Source: DATNPX01 sp036702975
GTDB lineage: Bacteria; Cyanobacteriota; Vampirovibrionia; Obscuribacterales; Obscuribacteraceae
Direction: 5' to 3'
Length of the DNA stretch: 61,812 bases
NCBI GenBank assembly: GCA_036702975.1
Contig: DATNPX010000002.1
Coordinates: forward strand, 1 to 61,812
The number at the start of each line of letters is the position of its first letter. The first letter of the stretch is position 1. Position numbers and translations under genes: made by a program. Positions 26,556 through 35,179 of this stretch are shown here, piece by piece. The notes beneath the pieces were generated by a model, which was not told where the DNA came from, did no database searches, and saw only the letters and a list, made by a program, of their open reading frames with translations.

Positions 26556-26984
26556 TCAGTTTAAGAATCCCAGAACGACCCTTGAATCAGCAATGTGCAG
26601 CCGTAGCTGTTTATAAACAACTGATTTTGGTGGCGGTTGAAGTGGACCGGCAGCCTTCAAAGATTCGATGATGTCACAATCGAGAGTCGTTTGTCCGCAG
26701 CTCTCCACCGAACGTAGGGAGTGCATACTTCCATCGGGGGCAACGTTGAACGCAATAGATAGACGAGTTCTCTCATCATCAGTCAAGTTAGACAGCATCG
26801 CCATTTTGTCGCCTAAAATCTTTTGATTAGATCGAAACCAAGGATACGATCTTTCACTCCAAGGAGTGGGGCGCTTAAAACAGCCATAAAAGCCTAGCCA
26901 ATGAGCAGTCTGAACATCATCAGCAAGGATAGGACTTAGTGATCCTAAAAAAGCACAGAGAACTAGACAGTTGAGTTTTCCCAT
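26556..26984 (-). CDS. Secreted protein with TonB-C-like domain
   Basis: The preferred start is the ATG at 26984 (MGKLNCLVLCAFLGSLSPILADD), which opens with a signal peptide; the frame is open 10 codons further upstream. The mature domain has the strand 'RLSIAFNVAPDGSMHSLRSV', then CGQTTLDCDIIESLKAAGPL and a final strand, matching the TonB C-terminal pattern. It resembles the proteins at 23526 and 28089. The two cysteines around the helix may form a disulphide. Function unknown, probably periplasmic. Confidence 0.6.
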   Translation of the reverse strand: MGKLNCLVLCAFLGSLSPILADDVQTAHWLGFYGCFKRPTPWSERSYPWFRSNQKILGDKMAMLSNLTDDERTRLSIAFNVAPDGSMHSLRSVESCGQTTLDCDIIESLKAAGPLQPPPKSVVYKQLRLHIADSRVVLGFLN

Positions 26985-27103
26985 TGGAGAGCTGCCTGAT
27001 TGTCCTTGACGCAATTAAGCCATTCGACCAAATGCCAGCACTGACAATTCGCATGGACGTTGAAGCGGTTTTAGAAGACCTCGTCGAACTCAATGAAGCT
27101 GTT

Positions 27104-27617
27104 GCTAGTGCATAATCGTTTCTGTAAATTGCTCACAATCAAATGACTGAGCATGGTGCTAACTTTCTGGTAACGACACCGAAAGGAAGAACAACCATGC
27201 CCAATCAAAACAACGATAACAGCTTGCCGGATATTTTGGAACTGCTCTCAAAGGAGGGACTAGAAGGAACCGGAGAAGCGCTCAGGTTGCTCCTAAACGC
27301 TGCGACGGTCTTGGAGCGAGAAAAATACCTGGCGCTGCTCATTACGAACGTAATAAGCAGCGCCGAGGACACGCAAATGGCTTCAGCCCAAAACCATCCA
27401 GACCCGCTCCGGGGCTTTAGCTGTGGATATTCCCCAAGTTCGTGAAGGAGGATTTCATCCCAATACGCTTGAACGCGGCATTCGGTCTGAACGCGCACTT
27501 AAGCTGGCACTTGCGGAGATGTGTGTGCAAGGCGTTTCAACGCGAAAGGTCAGCGCAATAACAGAACAGCTATGGGCTTTGAAATCAGTTCAACGCAAGT
27601 TAGTCGGTTATCCAAAG
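27104..27617 (+). pseudogene. IS256-family transposase remnant, copy A
   Basis: About 514 bases nearly identical to the 5' part of the copy at 31358. Both begin at GCTAGTGCATAATCGTTTCT, the likely left end of the element, and carry the start MPNQNNDNSLxDILELLSKEG. In this copy a single missing C in the stretch encoding LEREKYL shifts the frame, and homology stops abruptly after the codons for VGYPK, well short of the catalytic region. IS256-type transposases are about 400 residues, so this is a dead 5' fragment. Its lesion differs from that of copy B, so the two decayed independently. Confidence 0.85.
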
Positions 27618-28088
27618 TGCTTATCTCGGGGTAAAGCGGCCAGCCGCGCATAGAACAACGCGTATTTTTGTGTAGTCGGCATTGAAGCACTGTACTAAGC
27701 CTCTACGGCTTGTGACGGAATTGAGCAAACTAGCAAAAAACAGCCAGTCGTTAGGGAAATAATACGACCCATTCTTATTTCCCTCCATGGGAGCGGTCTT
27801 TTAGATCGTACTCGCCACTTCGATGAATGCGAATTCGGGTTTTCCCGGCATTCCCTGTAGATGGTCTAATTACCGGTAGATCTTGATATGGGTGATAGTT
27901 CGTAGGAACGGAACCGCAGCGGCAATAGTTGGGCTGCGCCACCGAGGTACCAGCAATAACAGATGCCACATATTGACTGCAGTCAAAACAGTTAGGTTCT
28001 TTGCCGCCAAGCCATCGTAAGTCAAAAAAATGAGATGGAGTAGCACGAACACCTTAAATACCAAAAAGCAAACGTGCGATCCATCGGT
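27618..28088. other. Decayed or unassigned region
   Basis: Between the IS256 remnant and the secreted protein there is a minus-strand open stretch (about 27778-28050) that reads a Cys-rich peptide (FDCSQYVASVIAG, YCRCGS) without a start codon of its own; a second frame upstream reads a signal-peptide-like MVFKVFVLLHLIFLTYDGLAA. A frameshift between the two would give a small secreted protein, so a broken gene is possible. Nothing else is supported. Confidence 0.35.
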
Positions 28089-28634
28089 TCATGGTTTACG
28101 CAAAACTTCGGAGATTTCTGAAGGTGTTTTCTTCAAAAGAGATTCCAACTGATTAGAAGAAAAAGAGGGAACGGAGCGACTTTCTAGTCCATCTTTCTCT
28201 TTATGGATTGAGAAGACAACATAGTCTTGACTCTTCTGATAGTGCGATCCCTTTGGAAAGTCTAAAAGTGAACTCTTAGCTAGCGACCTGACGGCAGCCA
28301 AACACACGGCGTTAAAGCATTCGCTATCACTCCGCTGCAGCAGACGAATGTTTTTCATTTCGCCATTAGATGACGTCGTAAAAGCGACGGCAGTATGCAA
28401 CTCTTTGTGCTCAGGGATTCTCTTCACAAACAAACTCACTTTTGGAACGAGCGCTTTCTGAATCACTTCATCCCTTGCAACCCATGAGACTTCTTCAGGA
28501 TCAAAATTCGAAGTATAGTCAGCCGGACATTGGGTCATCCACGGACGGATATGTGTGTCCGGAAGCGCTTCCGCTGCATAACCAAAGAGCAGCCATGGAC
28601 AGGAGGCTAGGGTTAAGAAAGCTTGTTTTCGCAT
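28089..28634 (-). CDS. Secreted protein with TonB-C-like domain
   Basis: The ATG at 28634 (MRKQAFLTLASCPWLLFGYAAEALP) gives a signal peptide; 18 further codons are open upstream but look non-coding. The mature part (about 155 residues) has a strand/helix pattern similar to TonB C-terminal domains: VAFTTSSNGEMKNIRLLQRS, then a helix AVCLAAVRSLAKSSLLDF and a final strand VVFSIHKEK. It is the third such protein in this 5-kb region. Probably periplasmic, role unknown. Confidence 0.6.
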   Translation of the reverse strand: MRKQAFLTLASCPWLLFGYAAEALPDTHIRPWMTQCPADYTSNFDPEEVSWVARDEVIQKALVPKVSLFVKRIPEHKELHTAVAFTTSSNGEMKNIRLLQRSDSECFNAVCLAAVRSLAKSSLLDFPKGSHYQKSQDYVVFSIHKEKDGLESRSVPSFSSNQLESLLKKTPSEISEVLRKP

Positions 28635-28895
28635 AGTGAGCAACTTGCAACAGGTGAATATGCGGAGATTAGCTTCTACTGTGCTCAAGAGTCAACCCTA
28701 AGAACTTAACTAAACAGCCAAGTCGCAGCCCGGCAATCCGGGCCGCGACCATCAAGGTAAAGTAACCGCCTTGAATTTATTGACCTAAAACATCTGGATA
28801 CCGCCTGAACGAGTGTAGCGCAAGTGCCTACCATCGGACTCGGCAGAAAAGAATTTGCCAAATCACAATCGTGCAAAAATGCCAATAATAGAGAT

Positions 28896-28929
28896 GGTAT
28901 CGTATATGGTGCCAGGGCGGCAAAAAAAG
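28896..28929. repeat. Short dispersed repeat, copy 1
   Basis: GGTATCGTATATGGTGCC followed by GGC and seven A bases. A close relative lies at 30145 and a more distant one at 33869 in the IS66 element. It lies about 100 bases past the stop of the secreted gene at 29028, and copy 2 lies at a similar distance past its paralogue, so the repeat moved with the gene duplication. Confidence 0.6.
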
Positions 28930-29027
28930 GGTAAGTTCTGAGTTGATTATGCAGGTCTCACCATTCCCTGTGATTTGAGATGCGAGCTCATCAGGCAAGA
29001 ATCAGAGTAAAAAGGCAGGCCCCGTGG

Positions 29028-30014
29028 TTAGGAGCTACCAGGATCTCTAATCACAAAATCACCATGACTGGGAAATTGAATTGAAGGACCTTTTGGACCT
29101 GGCTTGCGAGTAAGCGGTTGACTGTTTGGAATTCCAATACTGCTTTTGTCCTGTTTATTTATTTGTGCAGATATTGTCGCTCTCCCTCCAGCTAGTTCTG
29201 TTATTGAGGCACTTTCAATGTGACCTTGCGGTATTATCAAAATACTGTTGTCTCGTACATAAGCATCAAGTTTCCCACACGTCAATGAGTTGATTTTTGC
29301 AGTCGATTGGTGCGCTTGTCTTATATAGGTTTGATCGGCTGAAAGCCTGTCCATAGAGACTTTTGCCGTGTTGTCTAAGCGGAGAAGTAGCTCCTTGCCA
29401 CGCCACGAATCCAGTGTACCTTCGCATGAATTACTCAGATCCAGCACCAACTTGTCATGGAAGCCTTCCGACAGGGTAACGTCCAAATCAGCTGTGTCAT
29501 ACCAAGTTCCAGGAACTCCGCTTTGAGACAACTTCAATAGCTCCCGACCATCCAGCAATACTGATTGTCCTTTAATTTCCGCACGTTTTGAATCGTCACA
29601 ACACTCGAAAATCGGCTTTAGAGATCTGCGCTCTACCTGCCAGTACTGCCCATCATGGTAAATACATACATCTGGTTCTAATGCGTTTGGCTGTTTAACC
29701 GGTTGGGTAAGCCGAATTTTCAGACCGAGTCGTACTGTGTAGATGTATGCCGGCGATACGGTACCTCCTTCGAGAACCCAATTCTCAGGCACGGTACTGC
29801 TTGCGAACGATTCGCCTTTGTCGATTTTGATCGATACCTGACCAGTTTGGCGACCTATTATCCAGACATTCTTTTGAGACTCGCGTTGGCCGACCGTCGA
29901 GAGTGCACCCAGTTTTTTTACTTCTCCGTGATCTGCTGCGTATACTCCGCTGGATGCAGTGTTCAAGATCGCCAAAAGAACTAAAAGAGCAAATGTTTTT
30001 TGAGAGAAAGTCAT
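29028..30014 (-). CDS. Secreted protein with GIN/DUF2807-like beta-helical domain (paralogue A)
   Basis: A 328-residue protein with a signal peptide (MTFSQKTFALLVLLAILNTASSGVYA) and a beta-rich body. The pattern of the head-domain/GIN family is visible: VLDLSNSCEGTL, LLRLDNTAKVSMDRLSAD, and a repeated short strand-turn such as RDNSILIIPQGHIESASI. It is a paralogue of the protein at 30325, sharing the opening motif 'GxSFASS' and the C-terminal FPSHGDFxIxxPGSS. Both are on the minus strand, one after the other, so this is a tandem duplication. CTGGAG lies about 11 bases before the start. It is probably a surface or periplasmic adhesin-like protein. The family is by pattern, so moderately sure. 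Confidence 0.65.
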   Translation of the reverse strand: MTFSQKTFALLVLLAILNTASSGVYAADHGEVKKLGALSTVGQRESQKNVWIIGRQTGQVSIKIDKGESFASSTVPENWVLEGGTVSPAYIYTVRLGLKIRLTQPVKQPNALEPDVCIYHDGQYWQVERRSLKPIFECCDDSKRAEIKGQSVLLDGRELLKLSQSGVPGTWYDTADLDVTLSEGFHDKLVLDLSNSCEGTLDSWRGKELLLRLDNTAKVSMDRLSADQTYIRQAHQSTAKINSLTCGKLDAYVRDNSILIIPQGHIESASITELAGGRATISAQINKQDKSSIGIPNSQPLTRKPGPKGPSIQFPSHGDFVIRDPGSS

Positions 30015-30144
30015 TTGAATTCAGCTCCAGGAATACATCTACTACTATACCTGCAGGACACGATCCACTTGGACTAACAGCTGTTGCAAATACCGTGCAA
30101 AAAAGTGACGTATTTTTTGTGCAAAATTACAGCCCCTGGAGAAT

Positions 30145-30181
30145 AGTATCGTATATGGTGCCCCTGAGGGCAAAAAAAGAG
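30145..30181. repeat. Short dispersed repeat, copy 2
   Basis: AGTATCGTATATGGTGCC, then CTGAGGGC and seven A bases. It matches copy 1 in its first 17 bases and A-run and sits between the two tandem paralogues. The GCCC/GGGC arms could form a short hairpin, but the T-run falls before it, so it is not a terminator. Confidence 0.6.
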
Positions 30182-30324
30182 CTAAATTGGTTAGATTACC
30201 TCAGCTTATTAGTTAGCCGTCAGAGTCACACTACTGTCGAGAACAATGCTGTTTTTTGCACCTCCTTCGCGCAGATCCAGTCAAGACTCAACACCTGCTC
30301 CTCATTTAGTGAATGTTCATTCGA

Positions 30325-31299
30325 TCATGAGCTACCAGGCTCTTTAATGAAGAAGTCTCCATGACTTGGAAACTCTAAGGAGGGGCTCTTTGAACCGTCC
30401 CATCGAATAACCGGCTCCCGATTCGGAACGCCGATGCTTTTATTGTCACGTTTAGATATTTCGGCAGATACGTTTGCCTTTCCACCAGACATCTCTGTGA
30501 TCGAAGCGTGCTTTATGCGTCCGCCTCTTATATTAAGAACACTGTTTTCTCGGACACAAGCATCCAATTCTTCACAGTTGAGCGTCATTATTTGAACAGC
30601 GGCTGAACTCGTCGGACGAATATGACATTTGTCGACGGAGATCTCACCAAGCGTCGCTTTGGCGTTGTCGTAGAGGTGCACGATGAGTTGCTTACCCGCC
30701 CAATGGGGAAGCTCGCATTCGCATGACAAACCCGTGAGATAGATCGATAGTTCATCTCTATAGTCATCAGCCAGAACCACTTCAAGCTGTGAATTCGAAT
30801 ACCACTTTCCTTCGATACCTTGCTCTGGTAGCTTGCAGAGCTTACTACCATCAAACCAGATTGCGCTGTCCCTAATTTCCGCTACCTTTGTCGTGTCATT
30901 AGACTTCAGGATTGGGTCTAAGGCGTCCCTCGTGGTCTTCCAAAATTTGCCATCATAGTAAACGTGTATATCAGGAAGGGAAGAGTTTTGAAAATTGGCA
31001 TCAGTGAATCGAATTTTTAAACCATGCAGCTCCTTAAAGACGTAGGCCGGCTTTACCCAGCTTTTGCGCATGAACCAGATCTCCGGGCAGTTGCTCGATG
31101 CAAAAGATTTGGAGCCACCAAGCTTAATGTTCACTTTTGCTTCTGATTGAGCATTTATCGAGATGAACCTAAGTCCAGCGTTATTATCAGGCGAAAAGTC
31201 ACCAATTTCAGTCATCTCAGGGTTTGCACTCGCCGCCATCACGGAAAGCAAAGGCGTCGAGATCAAAAAAAGAATCGAAAAAATCCGCTGATATTTCAT
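30325..31299 (-). CDS. Secreted protein with GIN/DUF2807-like beta-helical domain (paralogue B)
   Basis: A 324-residue secreted protein with signal peptide (MKYQRIFSILFLISTPLLSVMAASA). The body has the same architecture as paralogue A: SKSFASSNCPEIWF, HVYYDGKFWKTTRDALDPIL, then a beta-helical segment (LIVHLYDNAKATLGEISVD, RENSVLNIRGGRIKHASITEM) and the shared end FPSHGDFFIKEPGSS. The ATG at 31299 is preceded by GAGGTGAG at long spacing (about 14 bases). The gene lies 310 bases upstream of paralogue A; the pair is flanked by two IS256 remnants in direct orientation (27104 and 31358). Confidence 0.65.
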   Translation of the reverse strand: MKYQRIFSILFLISTPLLSVMAASANPEMTEIGDFSPDNNAGLRFISINAQSEAKVNIKLGGSKSFASSNCPEIWFMRKSWVKPAYVFKELHGLKIRFTDANFQNSSLPDIHVYYDGKFWKTTRDALDPILKSNDTTKVAEIRDSAIWFDGSKLCKLPEQGIEGKWYSNSQLEVVLADDYRDELSIYLTGLSCECELPHWAGKQLIVHLYDNAKATLGEISVDKCHIRPTSSAAVQIMTLNCEELDACVRENSVLNIRGGRIKHASITEMSGGKANVSAEISKRDNKSIGVPNREPVIRWDGSKSPSLEFPSHGDFFIKEPGSS

Positions 31300-31357
31300 G
31301 TATGAGCTAGCTCACCTCGTTCTATCGCAACTATACCGCTGATCACAAAAAAAAATG

Positions 31358-32317
31358 GCTAGTGCATAATCGTTTCTGTAAATTGCTCGCAGTCAAGTGA
31401 CTGAGCATGGTGCTAACTTTCTGGTACCACACCGAAAGGAAAACAACCATGCCCAATCAAAACAACGATAACAGCTTGCAGGATATTTTGGAACTGCTCT
31501 CAAAGGAGGGACTAGACGGAACCGGAGAAGCGCTCAGGTTGCTCTTGAACGCAGCGATGGTCTTGGAGCGAGAAAAATACCTCGGCGCTGCTCATTACGA
31601 ACGTAATGAGCAAAGACGAGGACACGCAAATGGCTTCAAGCCCAAGACCATCCAGACCCGCTCCGGAGCTTTAGCTGTGGATATTCCCCCAAGTTCGTGA
31701 AGGAGGATTTTATCCCAATACGCTTGAACGCGGCATTCGGTCCGAACGCGCACTTAAGTTGGCACTTGCGGAGATGTATGTGCAAGGCGTTTCAACGCGG
31801 AAAGTCAGCGTAATAACAGAGCAGCTATGCGGCTTTGAAATCAGTTCAACGCAAGTTAGTCGGTTATCCAAAGAGCTGGACGCACAGTTGGACATCTGGC
31901 GGAATCGACCACTGGGACTGTATCCGTACATCTATCTGGATGCCAGGTATGAGAAGGTAAGACATGGTGGCATCGTTGTGGATTGCGCTGTTCTGGTGGC
32001 AGTTGGGGTTACCGACCAGGGCAAGCGAGAGGTAATTGGAGCTTCGGTAGAGCTTTCTGAAGCCGAGGTTCATTGGCGCCAGTTTCTCAAGGGCTTGCAG
32101 CAGCGTGGCTTCGAAACATCTTCGATGCCCCTGATCGAATGGAGGCAGACCGCCTTTTGGACAAGACAGTTAAGTCTTACGAGAAAACCGCACCTAAGCT
32201 GGCTGCGTGGCTCTCTGAGAATGTCCCTGAGGGCTTGACGATATTCTCCTTCCCAAAGAAGCACCGACGCCGCGCACGCACATCTAACATCCTCGAACGT
32301 CTTAACCAAGAAATTCG
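31358..32317 (+). pseudogene. IS256-family transposase pseudogene, copy B
   Basis: Longer relative of copy A, starting at the same left-end sequence. An extra C in a run of five C near codons for VDIPP shifts the frame; downstream the reading resumes as LKLALAEMYVQGVSTRK...YIYLDARYEKVRHGGIVVDCAV and VHWRQFLKGLQQRGF. After GLQQRGF the frame jumps directly to the C-terminal part ending in TSNILERLNQEIR, so the middle of the catalytic region is deleted. Homology stops exactly at the left end of the IS66 element at 32318. Copy B cannot encode an active transposase. Confidence 0.85.
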
Positions 32318-32339
32318 GTAAGCGTTCGGCGAGCGATTG

Positions 32340-33887
32340 CTAGAGCGTAAGTCGTCCTGGAAGAAGTTGTTCTGCAGGGCAATTTGGCTCTTCGGTAATT
32401 TTAGTGATTGCCGCCTTTAAATAAGCAAATGGATCAAGTTCAAGGCGTCTGCAAGTAGAAATAATGCTGGACATCACGGCAATTGCGTGACCGCCGGATT
32501 CGCTTCCGGCAAACATCCAATTCTTTCTGCCGACTGCGATTGGGCGTAATGCATTTTCTGCCAGATTGTTGTCGATTGTCAAATCACCACAAGTGGTGAA
32601 TGTTTGAAGTGCAGACCACTGGTTGCGAGTGTACTGAATCGCCTTCGCCAGAGGGCTTTTTGGCACAGACACCAACGCATGGCGGTCTAACGTGTCTTTC
32701 AGTTCCGCGAGAAGCGGCACTGAAAATTCCTGTCGCGCGTTCAGTCGTTCAGCATCGGAAGAGTCTTTGCAAGTCCTTTCCATGTCGTATAATTTTTGAA
32801 TCAGCAGAAGTATCTCAGCAGCCGCAGACTGGCTGCTGTTCATCGCGTCAACAAATTTTCGCCGGGCATGAGCTAAACAAGCAACTTCTGTAACCCCACC
32901 GCCAACAAAAATGGCATCATATCCAGCGAATGCATCCGCTTGAAGAAATCCCCGAAAATTTTCTAAATGCTCAAGAGGACCGGCCCGCTCACGAGAATTT
33001 GTAAATCGAAAAGCAATGTAAGGATGCTCATCATCCCCTCGGTAAACCCAGATTCGCCCGGTTTTAGTACGCTTCTTCAACTCTCTGTCTAACACCCGCA
33101 CCGGTGTGTCATCCGTCCAAATCACTTTCGATTTCTTAATTTCATGCATCATCTGATCAAAAACCGGCGTCATCATTTTTGTAACGGATTGCACCCAATC
33201 ACACATGGTTGAACGGTTTAGCACAAGCCCTTGGCGGGAAAAAATTCCCTCCAAGCGGTGCAACGGCAAATGATCCGCGTATTTGCTCGTCACAATATGT
33301 GCCAACATTCCAGCGGCCGGCATCCCTCGCTGGATTGGCTGCTCTGGTGGTTTTGCGACCTTCAAGCTGCTTTCACAATATGAACAGGCGTACTTTAACC
33401 GAACATATTCCCAATAGAATGCTCGTCCAGGCTCGTAATCCAGTTGTAACGTCACTGAGCGTCCAAAACATTTACGCTCCGAAGTACAGCGCTGGCAGAC
33501 CTTTTCGGACTCAGGTACATCAATTATGACGGGAATTCTCGACAGCTCCATCGGTCGCCTACGACCGTGTCCTCTGGGTTTCACTTCTTTTTCGATTGCT
33601 TTGTCTTTGCGTTCTGCCGTCTTTTCAGGTTCTAGGTCGGTCCTCGCTTCTGCCGCTAGTTCTTGCTGGGCGAAAAGCAGAAGCTGTGAGGGATCGAAGG
33701 TTTCGGATTTCCTCCCATACTTATTTCGCATCTCTGTTTTGTAACGGTGCTCAAGCAACTGCAATCGCTCGTAAAAGTCGTTTCGTTCTGTCGCGATGAT
33801 TCTCAGAAGCCTTTTCAGCTCCTCAACGTCTTCTGGCAATTCTTTCGGCACTTCGACCATGCAGTAATGATACTGTATGCGGTGCAC
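32340..33887 (-). CDS. tnpC: IS66 transposase TnpC (DDE)
   Basis: The catalytic transposase of the element. Heptad leucines near the N-terminus (ELKRLLRIIATERND...LQLLEHRY) form the family's leucine zipper. A zinc finger follows (CQRCTSERKC ... CSYCESS), and then the DDE core with VIWTDDTPVRV, FLQADAFAGYD and a C-terminal NLAENALRPIAVGRKNW motif with the last acidic residue. The 515 residues match complete IS66 TnpC. The frame opens at GTG 33887, with an internal ATG at 33860 as an alternative start. The stop is 22 bases inside the left inverted repeat end. Active-looking. Confidence 0.93.
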   Translation of the reverse strand: MHRIQYHYCMVEVPKELPEDVEELKRLLRIIATERNDFYERLQLLEHRYKTEMRNKYGRKSETFDPSQLLLFAQQELAAEARTDLEPEKTAERKDKAIEKEVKPRGHGRRRPMELSRIPVIIDVPESEKVCQRCTSERKCFGRSVTLQLDYEPGRAFYWEYVRLKYACSYCESSLKVAKPPEQPIQRGMPAAGMLAHIVTSKYADHLPLHRLEGIFSRQGLVLNRSTMCDWVQSVTKMMTPVFDQMMHEIKKSKVIWTDDTPVRVLDRELKKRTKTGRIWVYRGDDEHPYIAFRFTNSRERAGPLEHLENFRGFLQADAFAGYDAIFVGGGVTEVACLAHARRKFVDAMNSSQSAAAEILLLIQKLYDMERTCKDSSDAERLNARQEFSVPLLAELKDTLDRHALVSVPKSPLAKAIQYTRNQWSALQTFTTCGDLTIDNNLAENALRPIAVGRKNWMFAGSESGGHAIAVMSSIISTCRRLELDPFAYLKAAITKITEEPNCPAEQLLPGRLTL

Positions 33888-34018
33888 TTAAGGGCATAAA
33901 AAAAGAGAACTGACTACCCGGCTCGCCGGGTCCTGGGTACCCCAAATATACTTGTTGGCAGTGACTCAGCTTGAAAGCCGCATTCTCTTGTTGCGAATTT
34001 GAAACAGAATGAACATGA

Positions 34019-34384
34019 TCAGACACTCGCTTCCTTCACGCCTGTTTTGCGTGAATATCTTTCCTGCCTCCGCAGTGCAGCCGTTTCAACTCCTTGCAGT
34101 AACATCATGAATTCAGTCGTGTCTACTTCGAAGCCCGCTGCTGCAGCAGGTAATTTAAAGGTTCCTTTCTCCAGGCGCTTGTACCAGATTACATAGCCAT
34201 CTCGATCCCAGAACAGAATTTTCATTTTCGTCTCTTCTCTATTCCGAAATACAAATAAGTGTCCAGAAAAAGTATCCTTGTCCATGGCGTCCTGCACGAT
34301 GCCAGCAAGCGAGTCGAAAGACCTCCGCATGTCGATCGGCGTCATACACAAAAAAATTTTTGTGCTGTTAGAGATTGTCAGCAT
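34019..34384 (-). CDS. tnpB: IS66 accessory protein TnpB
   Basis: The 121-residue TnpB has the conserved family core CMTPIDMRRSFDSLAGIV, GHLFVFRNREETKMKILFWD and GYVIWYKRLEKGTF. TnpB is needed for IS66 transposition together with TnpC, but its biochemical role is unclear. Its ATG lies within the tnpA stop (ATGCTGA overlap, 7 bases), a sign of translational coupling. About 130 bases separate it from tnpC. Intact length. Confidence 0.93.
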   Translation of the reverse strand: MLTISNSTKIFLCMTPIDMRRSFDSLAGIVQDAMDKDTFSGHLFVFRNREETKMKILFWDRDGYVIWYKRLEKGTFKLPAAAAGFEVDTTEFMMLLQGVETAALRRQERYSRKTGVKEASV

Positions 34385-34791
34385 GTTTGAATCGCTCTAA
34401 ATACCAATTGGAGCGTCGTAACGTCAACCGACATCGGGAGCCGAACCACATAGCCGCGCGGAGTAATAATTTCTATTGAACCGCAACGTTGTTCGGCGAA
34501 TTTGATCTCGCCAGCGATAACTTCGGAGTGATTTTCCACAAGCGTCACCGGCGCAAATGAGACATCTTGCTGCTTTTCCACTTGGCGACGACGACCCGGT
34601 CGAGGTCTACAGAAAGTCTGTCCCGCCTCAGCATCGCGCTTTAGAATCTCCCTTTGCCAAAATCTAAATGTGTGTTCGTTCAGTCCCTTAAGCCTGCAGA
34701 ATTCAGTAACCGTTTCTGGGCTGTGTTTCCATTCGGTCACTAGTTCACGCCACAGCTTTTCTTTCTCAAGATCTCGTCGCGTCGTTGACAC
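34378..34791 (-). CDS. tnpA: IS66 accessory protein TnpA
   Basis: First gene of the element. The 137-residue product has a helix-turn-helix-like N-terminus (WRELVTEWKHSPETVTEFCRLKG, then HTFRFWQREIL) typical of IS66 TnpA, and a C-terminal strand-rich part ending in SVDVTTLQLVFRAIQTC. The preferred start is the GTG at 34791, with AGAGGA 7 bases before it; an upstream TTG at 34809 is also in frame. It overlaps tnpB by 7 bases. Confidence 0.85.
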   Translation of the reverse strand: MSTTRRDLEKEKLWRELVTEWKHSPETVTEFCRLKGLNEHTFRFWQREILKRDAEAGQTFCRPRPGRRRQVEKQQDVSFAPVTLVENHSEVIAGEIKFAEQRCGSIEIITPRGYVVRLPMSVDVTTLQLVFRAIQTC

Positions 34792-34869
34792 TACACAATC
34801 CTCTTTCAACTTCAGAATTGTCTGTCATTGCCACCACTTTTTAAAGAGTGCCACTCGCCGAACGCTTAC

Positions 34870-35179
34870 GTTGGTATACAACGCCAATCACAGAATAGTC
34901 GAATTTTTTCTAGCACAGGAATGGAGCTTCTAGGCTCAATGAACCAGCTGCCTACTACGCAGCTCGCGTTATGATCTTCAGTAACAGTGCTTGATTTAGC
35001 CGACACCGTTTAGCCTCCCAGAATCATACAAGCGACCTGCTTGATATACTCGCTACTCGCTTTTCACCATGCCGGACATGTTCCATTTAAGCAAAGCCTC
35101 GAACGGGCATAAATCCGGGATAGGGGCTGGCCGAATATTTACCGAAAACCGAAAAGCAACAAATCTAGCGAACCAAGGT
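34870..35179. other. Gap to the right of the IS66 element
   Basis: About 310 bases with no supported gene. The continuation of IS256 copy B, which should resume here if the IS66 insertion had been simple, could not be recognised. No 8-bp match to the other flank is present. Confidence 0.4.

Larger units (their letters stand above)
32318..34869 (-). mobile_element. IS66-family insertion sequence
   Basis: Perfect 16-bp terminal inverted repeats: GTAAGCGTTCGGCGAG at 32318-32333 and its complement at 34854-34869, matching the GTAAGCG start typical of IS66. Inside are tnpA, tnpB and tnpC in the standard order on the minus strand, all apparently intact. The element sits inside IS256 copy B. The 8-base flanks (GAAATTCG left, GTTGGTAT right) differ, so the expected 8-bp target duplication is missing and a deletion or later rearrangement is likely on at least one side. 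Confidence 0.93.

Noticed and set aside
28890..30190. Short hairpin with A-run as a terminator pair
   Set aside because: On the strand of the neighbouring genes the T-run precedes the hairpin, which is the wrong order for a Rho-independent terminator.
31640..31710. Run of five C in IS256 copy B as a possible programmed frameshift site
   Set aside because: IS256-type transposases do not use programmed frameshifting, and copy A has four C at this place with the frame intact; it is simple decay.
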